Shown in pieces: positions 1-12,395 of a stretch of DNA of 64,000 nucleotides (position 1 is its first letter; the number at the start of each line of letters is the position of its first letter). The notes under the pieces were generated by a model. That model saw nothing but the letters and a program-made list of their open reading frames with translations. It made no database searches and had not been told where the DNA came from. The stretch lies in NCBI GenBank assembly GCA_030435675.1, contig CM059624.1:15028769-15092768 (forward strand), written 5' to 3'. The stretch is from Steinernema hermaphroditum (taxonomy: Eukaryota > Nematoda > Chromadorea > Rhabditida > Steinernematidae). A program made the translations under genes and the position numbers.

Positions 1-834
1 ATATCAGTTGAAGATCGGACGGAAACCTGCGCGATGCAGCTATCTACATCGAAGGAACGTTAATTTAAAGTGCACCTCTAGAGTCATAGGTTGCGTTCAC
101 GTGCTCGCAACAAACATGTTCTTAAATATACAGTCCAAGGAATGAGTGAAAAACAGCGGCGGTCTTAAGGCACAGTTAAGGATCACCGCAAAACAGAAGC
201 CCTCAGGGCGAAAGATCCTAGCCTCGTGTGGAAGTAGAAGCTAAGGCCTTTTACTGATAGGGCAGAAGTTAAAAAAAGGTTAGCTGCATCTTGTCGTATG
301 AGACAGAATGAGACATAAGCGATTTACAGAGACGTAGACAAAGAACAGGCGGTCGTACTGGAAACCACCCCGTTTCTACAATCTAGAAGTTACAACATCG
401 CATCAATTAAAAGAAACCGAGTCAAAAAGTGGTCAAGTTGCGCCAACGGGTGTTTGAAGTATGATAACCAGCCGGCTCCGGACCACGGCTTTCCGTCAGC
501 GTACCGCACCATATCATACCACCAAAATTTCAACTGCATGGGAGCAGTGGTGTGAGGGGAAACAGACGAACAGAGAGTCGTATTAAAATGCGTGAACCGA
601 GTCGACAGGTCCTGCCCCGCTCACCCTTAAGCGGAATCGCCAGATTTTCGTTCGTCGGTTTCATTCCTTCTGAGTTGAAGCTCCTTCTACAGCTCTAATT
701 TTTCCATTTCCGAGATCTAGAGCTTCTTCTCATGGAGTACGCAAATGAGGTATGCGACGAATAGGAAATACATCTAAAACGCATGTTTTCAGCTTCAAGG
801 AATCAAGAAGGAGGAAGAGGCAAGCGGAGACACC
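1..834. other. No gene recognised, upstream flank
   Basis: I see no spliced coding region, RNA gene or clear repeat here. Only short non-conserved reading frames occur. The last 150 bases presumably hold the promoter and 5' UTR of the zinc-finger gene that begins at 835. Confidence 0.5.
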
Positions 835-2576
835 ATGACACCTGTGGAACGCAGAGATGTTCTTGATGATGACTCAAATTCGTCATCACAACCACCTCAA
901 AAGAAAAACAGAGTCACTCCCGACCAAGCCATCTTCAATTACTTGTATCAACAGAAGCAGAACGACCTATTGCAATTGATGTTCGATGAAGAGACCCGCG
1001 TGGAATACACCAACAAGGTGGAGCAGATGGGCGCCGCTATGCCCCAGATTCAACGAATGTACGCCTACTACTGCAGGAACAAACCGGTTAAGAAAGAAGT
1101 TGTGGAGGAAAGCAGTGATTTGAGGAGGGGAACGGTGAAAATAGAGACCGCCGTAGAAACGATCCGTGAGTGGCATTTACCGTTTATTTATTCCTTTCTT
1201 TTTCTAGGTGCACTGGAGCATGCCGTCAGGGATTCGCAGCAGCAGCAAGTCACTAATCCCCGAAGAAGTGGTCTGTTTGGAGATTTGTTTTCAGATTTTC
1301 TCATTTGCTTCAAGTTTTAGCTCGCTTGAGAGCCAGGAGCCTTGTCAAAAAACCTGATGTAGTCGGAGTTGAAGATGAAAAGAGTAGTAACGAAGACCCG
1401 AAACAACAGAGTACACCGAGAGAAGATGGTCCGATCCACTTGAATGACTGTGCCGTGCTTATCTTAAATGTTCCAGCCCGAACTATAACCAGAGCCAATA
1501 AATCCAAAGAGGCGCAAGAGGCAAATGACAGAGCAGATGTGAGACGTAAGAAAGAACGCGTTAAAGGTATGATGGTATATTCGTCTTCTGTTTGAATTAA
1601 GCAATCATCTTCTCAGATTCAAGGAAAGTCCAATTCTCCTCCGATCAGGCCATCTTCTACTACTTCCATGAAAGGAAGCGAAGCGATGTTCTAGACGCCA
1701 TTTTCGATGGAGAGACACGTCAAGAATACGTCAACAAAGTTAAGGAGGTGCGCTGTGAAAGGCCGTCCATTATGAGGATGTACGCGCATTGGCGTAGGAT
1801 TGAACTCAAGAAGACGATCAAGAATGGAATGGAGATATGGAAGGTATGTAATAATATCTTCAATTATCGTAATTGTCATATTATAGTGCCAAGTTTGTAA
1901 GGAAGAGAAGAAGGCGAATGGAGCACTAAAGTTGCTGACTCACATCGGTACACATGAAGGAATTTCTTATGCCTGTATTGTTGAAGGCTGTGGCAGTTTT
2001 TTGAAACCGTATTCTTTTAGAGCTCATTTAAGAGTATTAATCTCGCAATCTTTAGTCGCTTTATTTCAGCTGATTTCAGAAAATCCACGGTTTTCGTGCT
2101 GATCAATTGGAACAACAACAGTACCATAAACTCAGGGTCATGGAGAAATCTTTTTACATTGAAGCTAGAACGAAGATGAACAACTACTTTCCACCCGAAG
2201 CGTTCCTTCGATTTGACCGCAACGTGTCCAAGAAAGCCCAATTCGAAGATCCGAACTGCAGAGAATGTGGACTAGTGGTTAGTAGTATAACCACGAGAAG
2301 ATCTCACGTAGCGCAACATCTGAATTTGTCGTACAAGTGTGTTGTTGATGGCTGCGATATCCGCACTGATGCTACAAACATGGGCAGTCATCTCCGGGTA
2401 ATTGTGACTTTCGTCGTGTGTAATTCATCCATCAATTTTAGTGGCGACATTCGAAGAAAGTCGCTCAATTAACCGCCGAAGAACTTTTCGAACTCAAACG
2501 CACCAGAACCGATTTCTATAATGTGATGCAAACAGAGCTTTATAAATTCTTTCCTTACAGAGAAGACATCGACTAA
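835..2576 (+). CDS. C2H2 zinc-finger protein with two helical modules (copy A)
   Basis: Nuclear nucleic-acid-binding protein by inference; specific role unknown. Proposed exons are 835-1165, 1208-1267, 1321-1566, 1617-1843, 1887-2033, 2080-2397 and 2442-2576, giving 487 aa in one frame. Two copies of a roughly 55-residue helical module are present: the first around residues 30-85 (FDEETRVEYTNKVEQMG), the second encoded by the fourth exon and ending in a YAHWRRIELKK stretch. Two pairs of zinc fingers follow, each pair being a C-x2-C finger followed closely by a C-x4-C finger. A conserved YFPPEAFLRF stretch and an AEELFELKR tail match the two paralogues at 2775 and 8812. This copy has its own acidic N-terminus and a long charged linker between modules that the others lack. 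The third exon's boundaries (53-nt intron before it) are the least certain part. Confidence 0.8.
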
Positions 2577-2774
2577 GATCCTTTCGGAGATCTTCTTTGA
2601 GCCATTTATTAAACTGTCACTGACGTTGCTACTTTGAAACTTTCCTGATAAATCGTGTTTCCATCCATCCACGCATCCATCCATTTGATTTTCATCGATC
2701 TGATTTTCTCTTTCGGGCGATAATTGTCTAACGGTATGACCATCAAACTGTTTCAAGATCTTTTTCAGGTCAAG

Positions 2775-4102
2775 ATGGATGCCTCGACCCCTTCTGCGCC
2801 ACCCTTTGATGCACATGGCTTGATCTACAACTTCGTCAAACGCCGTAATCCGCGTCTTCTTCTTGAGATGTTCGGAAAAGAAAGGTGCCGAGAGTTGGAG
2901 CAGCGAGATGTAAGCCTCTTCTACGTGTTCTTAATCAATACGTACGGTTGTAGCACCTATACGACAAGAACACACTGAAGTCGATGGTCGAGGCGTACAA
3001 GAAATCCAAGAGACCGACGGAAGGCGATGAGCATTCAATGCAGAAACAAGCGGAAGCTAAAGGCAAGAGAACAAGTGAGTGGAGAGCGATTCTGTCCTCC
3101 ATCCATTCCTTATGCCAGGCCCGAGTGATCTGAAAATCACTCCACAGTTGGCCACCTTCTACTATCTCTACGAGCGGAAGCGTCGGGTCGTTCTGGAAGC
3201 GATATTCGATGAAGAGACGCGGAAGGAGTTCACCAGCAAAGTGGAGAAGATGGGCATCGATATGCCATCGATTCTGAGGACGTACGCATACTGGCGTAGG
3301 ATTGAACTGAAGAAGACGGTCAAGCGAGGAATCGAGATATGGAGAGTATGTTTCAAATGTAAAGTTTGATATGGTTATTTTTTTCAGTGCCAGTTGTGTG
3401 AAAAGGAGATAAAAGCTACCGGGGTGCAAGATTTAATAAATCACATTGGAACTCACGAAGGAGGCTCATGCAGTTGTCTTGTTGCTGGCTGTGGCAAACT
3501 TATGAAACCAAAATATCTGAGAAATCACTTAATGGTTTGTGAATAACAGTCCTTCACTTATATGGTTTAAACTATTCCAGAATATCCACGCTCTCCATGC
3601 TGATCATCTGGACAAGGAGCAGTATCACAAACTCAGACGAACGTTAGAATCATTTTATAAGAAGGCCAAAACACAGCGAAACAAGTATTTTCCACCCGAA
3701 GCGTTCCTTCGATTCGACGATAAGAAGATGAGCAATAAGAACCTACTAGAGGATCCGAAATGCAGAGAATGCGGGCAAATGGTGCACGCTGAAACCACGA
3801 GAAGACTACACGTCGCCCAGCATCTGAATTTATTGTACAAGTGTGTTGTTGATGGCTGTGAGTTCCGCGCTGATCCTATACGTTTGGTTGATCACCTTTC
3901 GGTAATTATCGCGATTTATATGAAATTTATTCATCCATTCTAGAAAAATCATTTGAAGAAAGTCGCACAGTTAACCGCCGAAGAGCTTTTCGAACTCAAA
4001 CGCATCAGGGTGGTCTTTAAGAAGGTGATGGACAACGAGCTGCACAAGTTCTTCCCCTACAAGGAGGACATTCCTGCAGGTCCATTCCGAGATCTTCTTT
4101 AA
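2775..4102 (+). CDS. C2H2 zinc-finger protein with two helical modules (copy B)
   Basis: Paralogue of the genes at 835 and 8812; probably a nuclear DNA- or RNA-binding protein, target unknown. Exons 2775-2909, 2954-3074, 3119-3345, 3388-3534, 3581-3901 and 3944-4102 give 369 aa. Module 1 (about residues 10-45) contains GLIYNFVKRRNPRLLLEMF; module 2 (about 86-160) contains FYYLYERKRR and FDEETRKEF. Fingers 1 and 2 (about 162-213) are C-x2-C-x14-H-x3-H and C-x4-C-x11-H-x4-H; fingers 3 and 4 (about 273-322) repeat that order with a 12-residue first spacer. The ATG follows a tttttcag acceptor by six bases, consistent with trans-splicing. The gene starts only 198 bases after copy A ends on the same strand, so the two may be co-transcribed. 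Confidence 0.87.
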
Positions 4103-4371
4103 GTTATCTGTTGACATATTGTTGCTTTTGTTGTTTCGTTTGGTATCGATAATTTGTTGATGTAAATTGTAGATTGCAGCTCTTTTTTCGCACTTCATAT
4201 TCATTCTCATATTTAACACATCCAAAACATAAGAAGAGAGGAGGTTATTTCGGGAATATTCAATTTCAGAAGGTGCCTCCACTACCCCCCGCTGAAAGTG
4301 AACCAAAGCCCTACAGCAATTGCATCAGTTTTATTCAGAATTAATAGCCACTGAAAACACTACCAATCACA

Positions 4372-5583
4372 TCATTCAGAAGACAATCGTTCAATCATAA
4401 GATCACGGGTGAATTCTGAGAGCCTCTTGTCGTTGCCAGTGTTGAAATACTTCTTAACTTCCGCGATGGTGAGCTTCTTCACGCACTCCTCAGCTAATGT
4501 CGGGATGTCGAAGCCGTCGCACAATTCTATCTTCTTCGCCAGGCACATCGACGCCGCATCCGAACTGACAATGTAGTCCTCACATCGACGGATAACCGCG
4601 TCGCACTGGAAAAAGTCGCCAAGCTTCATTAGGTAAAACACTGATTCATCTGAAAGAAGTCATATCAAAAATCTGGAAGTTAAGCAAGAGCTTACGGTCA
4701 ATAGGAGCGTCGACATTGTACACAAGCGCCAGGAAATGCAAAAATTCGTTGAGTTCGATTTCTTTCAGTTCGTACGTTTCCGTTGCTTTTTCATTGAAAT
4801 CTTGAGAGAACAGCGCCTTGAAAAACGGGGAATGAATGCTGAGAATCTGGAATTTGAGAGGTGAACAGGTCGTGTGAGATCAGCGATTCACCTTCTTCGA
4901 CAACCAAAGCTTTTCTCCGGCAACTTCAACGCCTACAGCATCCTCGGGACCTTCGATCATCTCATTCTCTGAGGACGAAAGGTCAACGTAATGGCTTCTA
5001 AACAACACCCTTGAAGCGATAGGATAAAATGTATCGTACTTAATAAGGTTGACTTCAACTTCTACCCAAATCGCTGCGCTAGGCTTCAACTCGTAGTTGT
5101 ATATTTCATCTTTGTGCAGTCCCCACTTCAGGGCGAGCTTGCTACTTCGGTTCAGGTCGTCGGATTTGAGGAAATTAAAGCTACCTGTCCACTAAAACAA
5201 GGAGAGACCGGATATTATTCGAAGATCGCAAAGCAATCACCAATTTGCAGATTTTATCGTCGTTTCCAAGTCTATCCGGGTTCCCGTTTGATGTCGTCAC
5301 CCTTCCTTTGGCTCTGCAGCTCCAAATCGTGCTCTTCTTGTTGTCCACCGAGCAAATGACCTGGAAGTCCTTGACAATGAGGCGCTTCTTCACACACACG
5401 TCGATTCCAGTGGCTTTCCTGCAATGAAAAGGATGACCAGGAACCGCTTATGGGCGCTTGCCAGTTGAATGGACCAATTTTGACTTCTTCTGATTCGAAC
5501 GGCGGAGATAAATCGTCGCCTTTCGGTTTGAATTTGAAGACTATCATAGGGCTGGTCATTTCTGAATGAAACATTTCTGTCAT
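4372..5583 (-). CDS. MATH and BTB domain protein (bath family)
   Basis: Likely substrate adaptor for a Cullin-3 ubiquitin ligase: in this nematode family MATH binds the target and BTB binds CUL-3. Exons on the minus strand are 5583-5438, 5418-5241, 5191-4892, 4846-4696 and 4649-4372, total 350 aa. The N-terminal half looks like MATH (VKIGPFNWQ, then STIWSCRAKG). The BTB fold begins near VEVAGEKLWLSKKILSIHSP and runs through FFKALFSQDFNEKATETYEL and FLHFLALVY, with the usual LMKLGDFFQCDAVIRRC continuation. Four of the gaps needed are ordinary or near-ordinary; the first is only 19 nt (5437-5419), too short for a normal spliceosomal intron, so it may be a frameshift or the first exon may end earlier. 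The neighbours on either side are zinc-finger genes on the other strand. Confidence 0.85.
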
Positions 5584-5967
5584 TTCTTCTGAAAATTGGA
5601 GCTATTCATAGAAAGTAGAGCAAAAATGGAAGAACGCGATGACGGCTCGAAAACGACGCTTTTCTGCCCTATTCGTTGCGTCAAAGATGATTATAATTAG
5701 CAGGAAAAAAATGACAACTTTAGCAAGTGAATATAGGATTACAGAGCATATTTTACTGGGCGCTCAGTTACCGCTCCTTTGACGTGGAAATTAGAAAATC
5801 GCCCCTAATCAAGCAAAAAAAAAACAAAAAGGAACAGCAGTGAAGAGGAATTCCGAAAAAGGCAAAAGAGTAGGCCACACACAAAGATCTTTTGGAGTTG
5901 CGCGCCAAAAGCTTCTTTCTGCTGCTCACTGAAAATTTTTTCACAATTTGTTTATTTTTATGCGAAT

Positions 5968-6620
5968 TATTGTATTCGTCAAAAGTCTCTAGCAAAGCTC
6001 CCACCACGAAAATTTTGCGCGCGCATTTCACGCGCCAAAAATTTACAATGGGATATGGTCAAAATCATAGTAATTCGCTGTTTTCTCGTTTCTGACGCGA
6101 TTTCGTCAAATTTCGTGAACGGACGGTTGTTGATCAGACTCTGCCGCGTCGAATGAGCTCTGGCTCGACTGCCAGCATGCTTTCCTCGCTGAGTTATTAG
6201 CAAATCATTAGTTTGCATTTGAGAGTTGAACAGTTAGCTGGAGATTCATATGTTGGAGGCGTTCTAGATCACAGCAGGACCCATATACAACGTCTTGATG
6301 GGCAGCTAATACATTATGTTCTTATAAATCCACATCACACGATTCAAACGCCATTGTCCACCATTGATTCCTAATAACTCAGCGAGGAAAGCATGCTGGC
6401 AGTCGAGCCAGGGCTCATTCGACGCGGCAGAGTTTGATCAACAACCGTCCGTTCACGAAATTTGACGAAATCGCGTCAGAAACGAGAAAACAGCGAATTA
6501 CTATGATTTTGACCATATCCCATTGTAAATTTTTTGGCGCGTGAAATGCGCGCGCAAAATTTTCGTGGTGGGAGCCCTCTACGTTTTTGCTAGAGACTTT
6601 TGACGAATACAATATTTGGA
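5968..6620. mobile_element. Foldback element with about 230-bp inverted arms
   Basis: Bases 5968-6200 reappear reverse-complemented at 6371-6620 with few differences, separated by about 170 bases of unrelated sequence. Shared landmarks include a tattgtattcgtcaaaag outer end and the inner end gagttattag / ctaataactc. There is no transposase frame inside, so it is a non-autonomous inverted-repeat element. I could not find a convincing target-site duplication. Confidence 0.75.
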
Positions 6621-6868
6621 GAACAAATCTGGACACAAGTGTTTCAGGCACCTAACGTGAAACCTGAAATGGAAAAAAGTCGCCAAATAAAAGAGTCTGG
6701 TCTCATTTAGGGTTGGCTCTCGCCACGATTAGTGCAGGGCAGACTTGTCTCTTTTCGTGCAAATGCCGAGATTTTCTGCGATGCCGTTTTCGAAAGTTTT
6801 AGTCCAAATAGTTCCATTTCCAATTTTATTTCTATGTCTGTCTCTATTTTACGTCTATTTTTTACAGA

Positions 6869-8490
6869 ATGGTTATGCCCACTCTCTCTGAATTGCGCGA
6901 ACGAACTCTATCCGCCAGCATGTGGAGCGGTATCGAACCCGAACCGGCCATTTCGCACTTGTTCGACGTCGCTCAGGCGCAGTTCGAAGACTTCACGACC
7001 CACTTTGCGCCCAATTTTGACATGAACGGTACATAAACTGTGTTTCATTAGTTCCGTTATGCTATAGTTCAATTTAGAAGCTAGCAAGTGGGAATTCAAT
7101 GACGTCGAACCTGAGCGCCCACAGCAGTCAACCGTGGTGATGGCCCCGAACCCGTCTCAGTTCTTCGGCAGTCCGCAAGGAGACGGTTACTGGCAGCAGA
7201 TGATGCAGGCGCAGCAGCCCAATCTGGTCACCATCCAGCAGGCACAAATGCTCCATCCTGGCTATTTGGTCCAGACCGCGGGACACCATCGCCAGTGGGG
7301 CGCTCCCTTCGCGTCGGCTGGGACATATTCCTCCATGGGACAGCATTCTCGCCGTGGCCAGCGCGCAGCTCCTCCACAAAGACACTACGGACGGCGCATT
7401 TCGCGAGCTGATTCTCAGTCTAGTTCATCGCGCGATCCGCTCTCTAGCAGCTCCAGCTCGTCGCAAGGCTGCAAAACTCCACAAATCTCATCCGCTGAGA
7501 TTGAAACAAAGTAAATTATTTACTGGGCTCTATTTTTACCAACATATCTTTCATTACAGAGAGGGCAAGTTCTTCCTGAAGTGCGCCCACTGCAAGATGG
7601 ACAGTCCTATCGCCGACAACGTCATCCAGGCCATTCTCGCGTCTCCGGCTGCTGAACAACCCTCTGTCGCCGCCGTTCCTACTCTCCCTGACACCGAGAG
7701 CATCTCGGTCATCAAGGAAGACGTGTCTCCGACCCATGAAGTCGAACTGAAGGCATTCAAAGAGACCGTTGAAGAACGTCCCGCCGAGGTCAGCAGTGAA
7801 CCTGCTAAGGAAGAAAACAAGGACGCTGATAGCGGGATGAAGAACGAGCCTGCAGTGGAAGAAGAGAGCTGTTCTGAGGAGAAGTCTCTTGAAAACGAGG
7901 TGAAAGAAGAAACCCATCCCGGGAAAAAGCAAGCCGAGGCCGAGGTGGAAACCGTGCTGAAAGTTGCGGAAAAAAAGACGTGTCCTGACGAGCAGACTGT
8001 CCAGTTTCCGACGGAGTCCAGAAGGACTGGCCGGTTGCGGTTTGTGAAGGCACAGCTGACCGAGGCGGACGAGTTTCCGAAGGCTCGCAAAGAAGAAGAA
8101 GTCGCCAAGCCGCCAGCCAATACCCGCAAAGAGAACAAAAGACGCCCCTGTCACAATTTCGCCAGAACTGGCCAGTGCGATTACGGCAACGACTGCATTT
8201 TCTACCATGACTACGCTCGTCATCGCGGCGGATCGTCCACTTCGCAGTAAGTTCTCTTCTCCAGACAACAGACAGTCTGCTAAACCGATCTCATTCTTAT
8301 AACTGTCTCGAATGACTATGTTTCGACGTCTGCAATTGAGTTCTGTCGTTTATAAAGTTTGTTTAGGCCAAAAGGAAGGAGTTCCAATCGCGAAGGTCAG
8401 CGTGGTCACCGGGTTTGGCGCCGATCCACTTCTGATCGTCAAGAGCCGAAGAGTGACACTGGAAGCAAGAAGAGTGAAGGAGCCGAGTGA
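6869..8490 (+). CDS. CCCH zinc-finger protein, acidic middle region
   Basis: Probable RNA-binding regulator. Exons 6869-7028, 7078-7510, 7560-8246 and 8367-8490 give 467 aa. The start ATG lies one base after ttttttacag, a typical trans-splice acceptor. The N-terminal half has a Q- and S-rich segment (MMQAQQPNLVTIQQAQM; runs of serine). Near the start of exon 3 is a single CxxC knuckle (CAHCKM), then about 180 acidic, lysine-rich residues. Near the end is one clear CCCH finger, C-x8-C-x5-C-x3-H (CHNFARTGQC then CIFYH). The last exon is my proposal: it keeps frame and encodes an Arg/Ser-rich tail. Without it the protein stops at the TAA at 8248-8250. A single CCCH finger is fewer than in the tandem-finger germline proteins of nematodes, so I give no symbol. 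Confidence 0.83.
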
Positions 8491-8811
8491 TGCGAGCGAA
8501 ATCGGTGAAATTTATTTACAGTGTTCATGTTTGTTTGGGCTCTTGTTATTGTTGAGTTGTTTGTCATTACCACGACCTGAAAACTTGTCATATGAAATCG
8601 CAAGCATAAATCGCGGGACGAATCTGTGTGTTTATGGTCCTGCTTCCATCAAAGATATGGAGAGTCTCTAGAGATCACAAGGATGTTGGTCTTGAGAGGG
8701 TGGATTAAATAAGTGTGACAGGAGTTAAATGTGTTAAATTCTTCCCGTTTACAGCGTTGATTATCTAACAGTATTATTATCGAACAGATCCAAGATCTTT
8801 CTTAGATCAAG
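8491..8811. other. Intergenic spacer, no gene seen
   Basis: This stretch holds the 3' end of the CCCH gene and the promoter of zinc-finger copy C. No conserved coding or repeat signal is visible. The final 60 bases resemble the sequence just upstream of copy B (an AAGATCTTTYTYAG acceptor then TCAAG before the ATG), so leader and acceptor were duplicated with the gene. Confidence 0.5.
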
Positions 8812-10145
8812 ATGGACATCCCGACTATGCCTTCTGTGCAGCCCTTTGATGCACATGGCTTGATCTACAACTTCGTCAAATGTCGGAATCCGCGTCTTCT
8901 TCTTGAGATGTTCGGAAAAGAGAAGTGCCGAGAGTTGGAGCAGCGAGATGTAAGCCTCTTCTACGTGTTCTGCACCAATACATACGATTGCAGCACCTGT
9001 ACGACAAGAACACACTGAAGTCGATGTTAGAGGTGCACAAGAAGTCTACGAAAGCGATGGAATGCGATGAGGAGTCAGTGCAGAAACAGGCGGAAGCTAA
9101 AGACAAGAGAACACGTGAGTTAGCATTTATTCTGAGTTCAACCTGATGGTTATGTTAGGCCCGAGTGATGTGAAAATCACTCCAGAACTGGCCATCTTCT
9201 ACTATCTCTACGAGCGGAAGCGTCGGTACGTTCTGGCGGAGATATTCGACGAAGAGACGCGGAAGGAGTTTGCCAACAAAGTGGAGAAGATGGGCATCGA
9301 TATGCCATCGATTCTGAGGATGTACGCATACTGGCGTAGGATTGAACTGAAAAAGACGATCAAAGGAGGAATCGAGATATGGCTAGTATGTGTGATGTGC
9401 TAAGTGTTTAAATTATGGCATTATATTATTAGTGTCACCTGTGCAAGAAGGAAAGAAAAACAGGTGGAGAAAGGGATTTGCTTAACCACGTAGGAGCACA
9501 CGAAGGAATTTCATGCTCATGTGTTGTTGATGGTTGTGACAAGCTGGTGAAGCCATATACTCTTAGAACTCACTTAGTGGTTTGTTCATGAGAATCTTGA
9601 ACATTTGTATATTTCAAAATTCTAGAATGGCCATGCTCTTCATGCTGACCACTTGGCAAAACAACAGTATCATAAACTGAGACGAACGTTAGCATCGTTT
9701 TACAAGACGGCCAGGACGAAGCTAAACAAATACTTTCCACCCGAAGCGTTCCTTCGATTCGACGACAAAAAGATAGGTGACAAAACTCAGTTTGAAGATC
9801 CAAAATGCAGAGAATGCGGGCAAATGGTGCGCACTAGCACCACGAGAAAACATCACGTTGCTCAGCATTTGAAGTTGTCGTATAAGTGTATTGTTGATGG
9901 CTGTGAGTTCCGCACTGATCCTATACGTTTGGCTGATCACCTTTCGGTAAGTATAACTTTAGTCACTAATTTGTAATTACCTTTAGAGGCGACATTCGAA
10001 GAAAGTCGCTCAACTGACCGCCGAAGAACTTTTCGAACTTAAGCGCATCAGGGTGAATTTCAAAGAAGTGATGGAGAAGGAGCTGCAAACGTTCTTCCCC
10101 TACAAAGATAATGTATCTGAAGATTCTTTCAAAGATCTGCTTTGA
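8812..10145 (+). CDS. C2H2 zinc-finger protein with two helical modules (copy C)
   Basis: Closest relative of the gene at 2775. Exons 8812-8949, 8994-9114, 9159-9385, 9433-9579, 9626-9946 and 9987-10145 have the same lengths and phases as copy B except for one extra codon in exon 1, giving 370 aa. Module 1 shows FDAHGLIYNFVKCRNPRL; module 2 shows YYLYERKRRYVLAEIFDEE. The four zinc fingers keep all cysteines and histidines, and the YFPPEAFLRF and AEELFELKRI landmarks are intact. Conservation of every splice site argues that it is functional. Two unrelated genes separate it from copy B. Molecular target unknown. Confidence 0.87.
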
Positions 10146-10266
10146 GCCATTCGTTGATAATTTGCTGATTGCAATTGTTAGTGTGTGAGTTGTTGTTATA
10201 TTTTTTTACGTTGGAGAACAACGCTAGTGTTTGAATATTTAGTTTGAATGCTCAGTTTTTAAAAGA

Positions 10267-12387
<2,121 letters not shown>

Positions 12388-12395
12388 TTATGTAC

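Noticed and set aside
7516..8268. Open frames of 194-250 codons antisense to the CCCH gene
   Set aside because: They mirror the acidic coding exon; the sense frame has zinc-finger motifs and proper splice sites, and the antisense frames have none.
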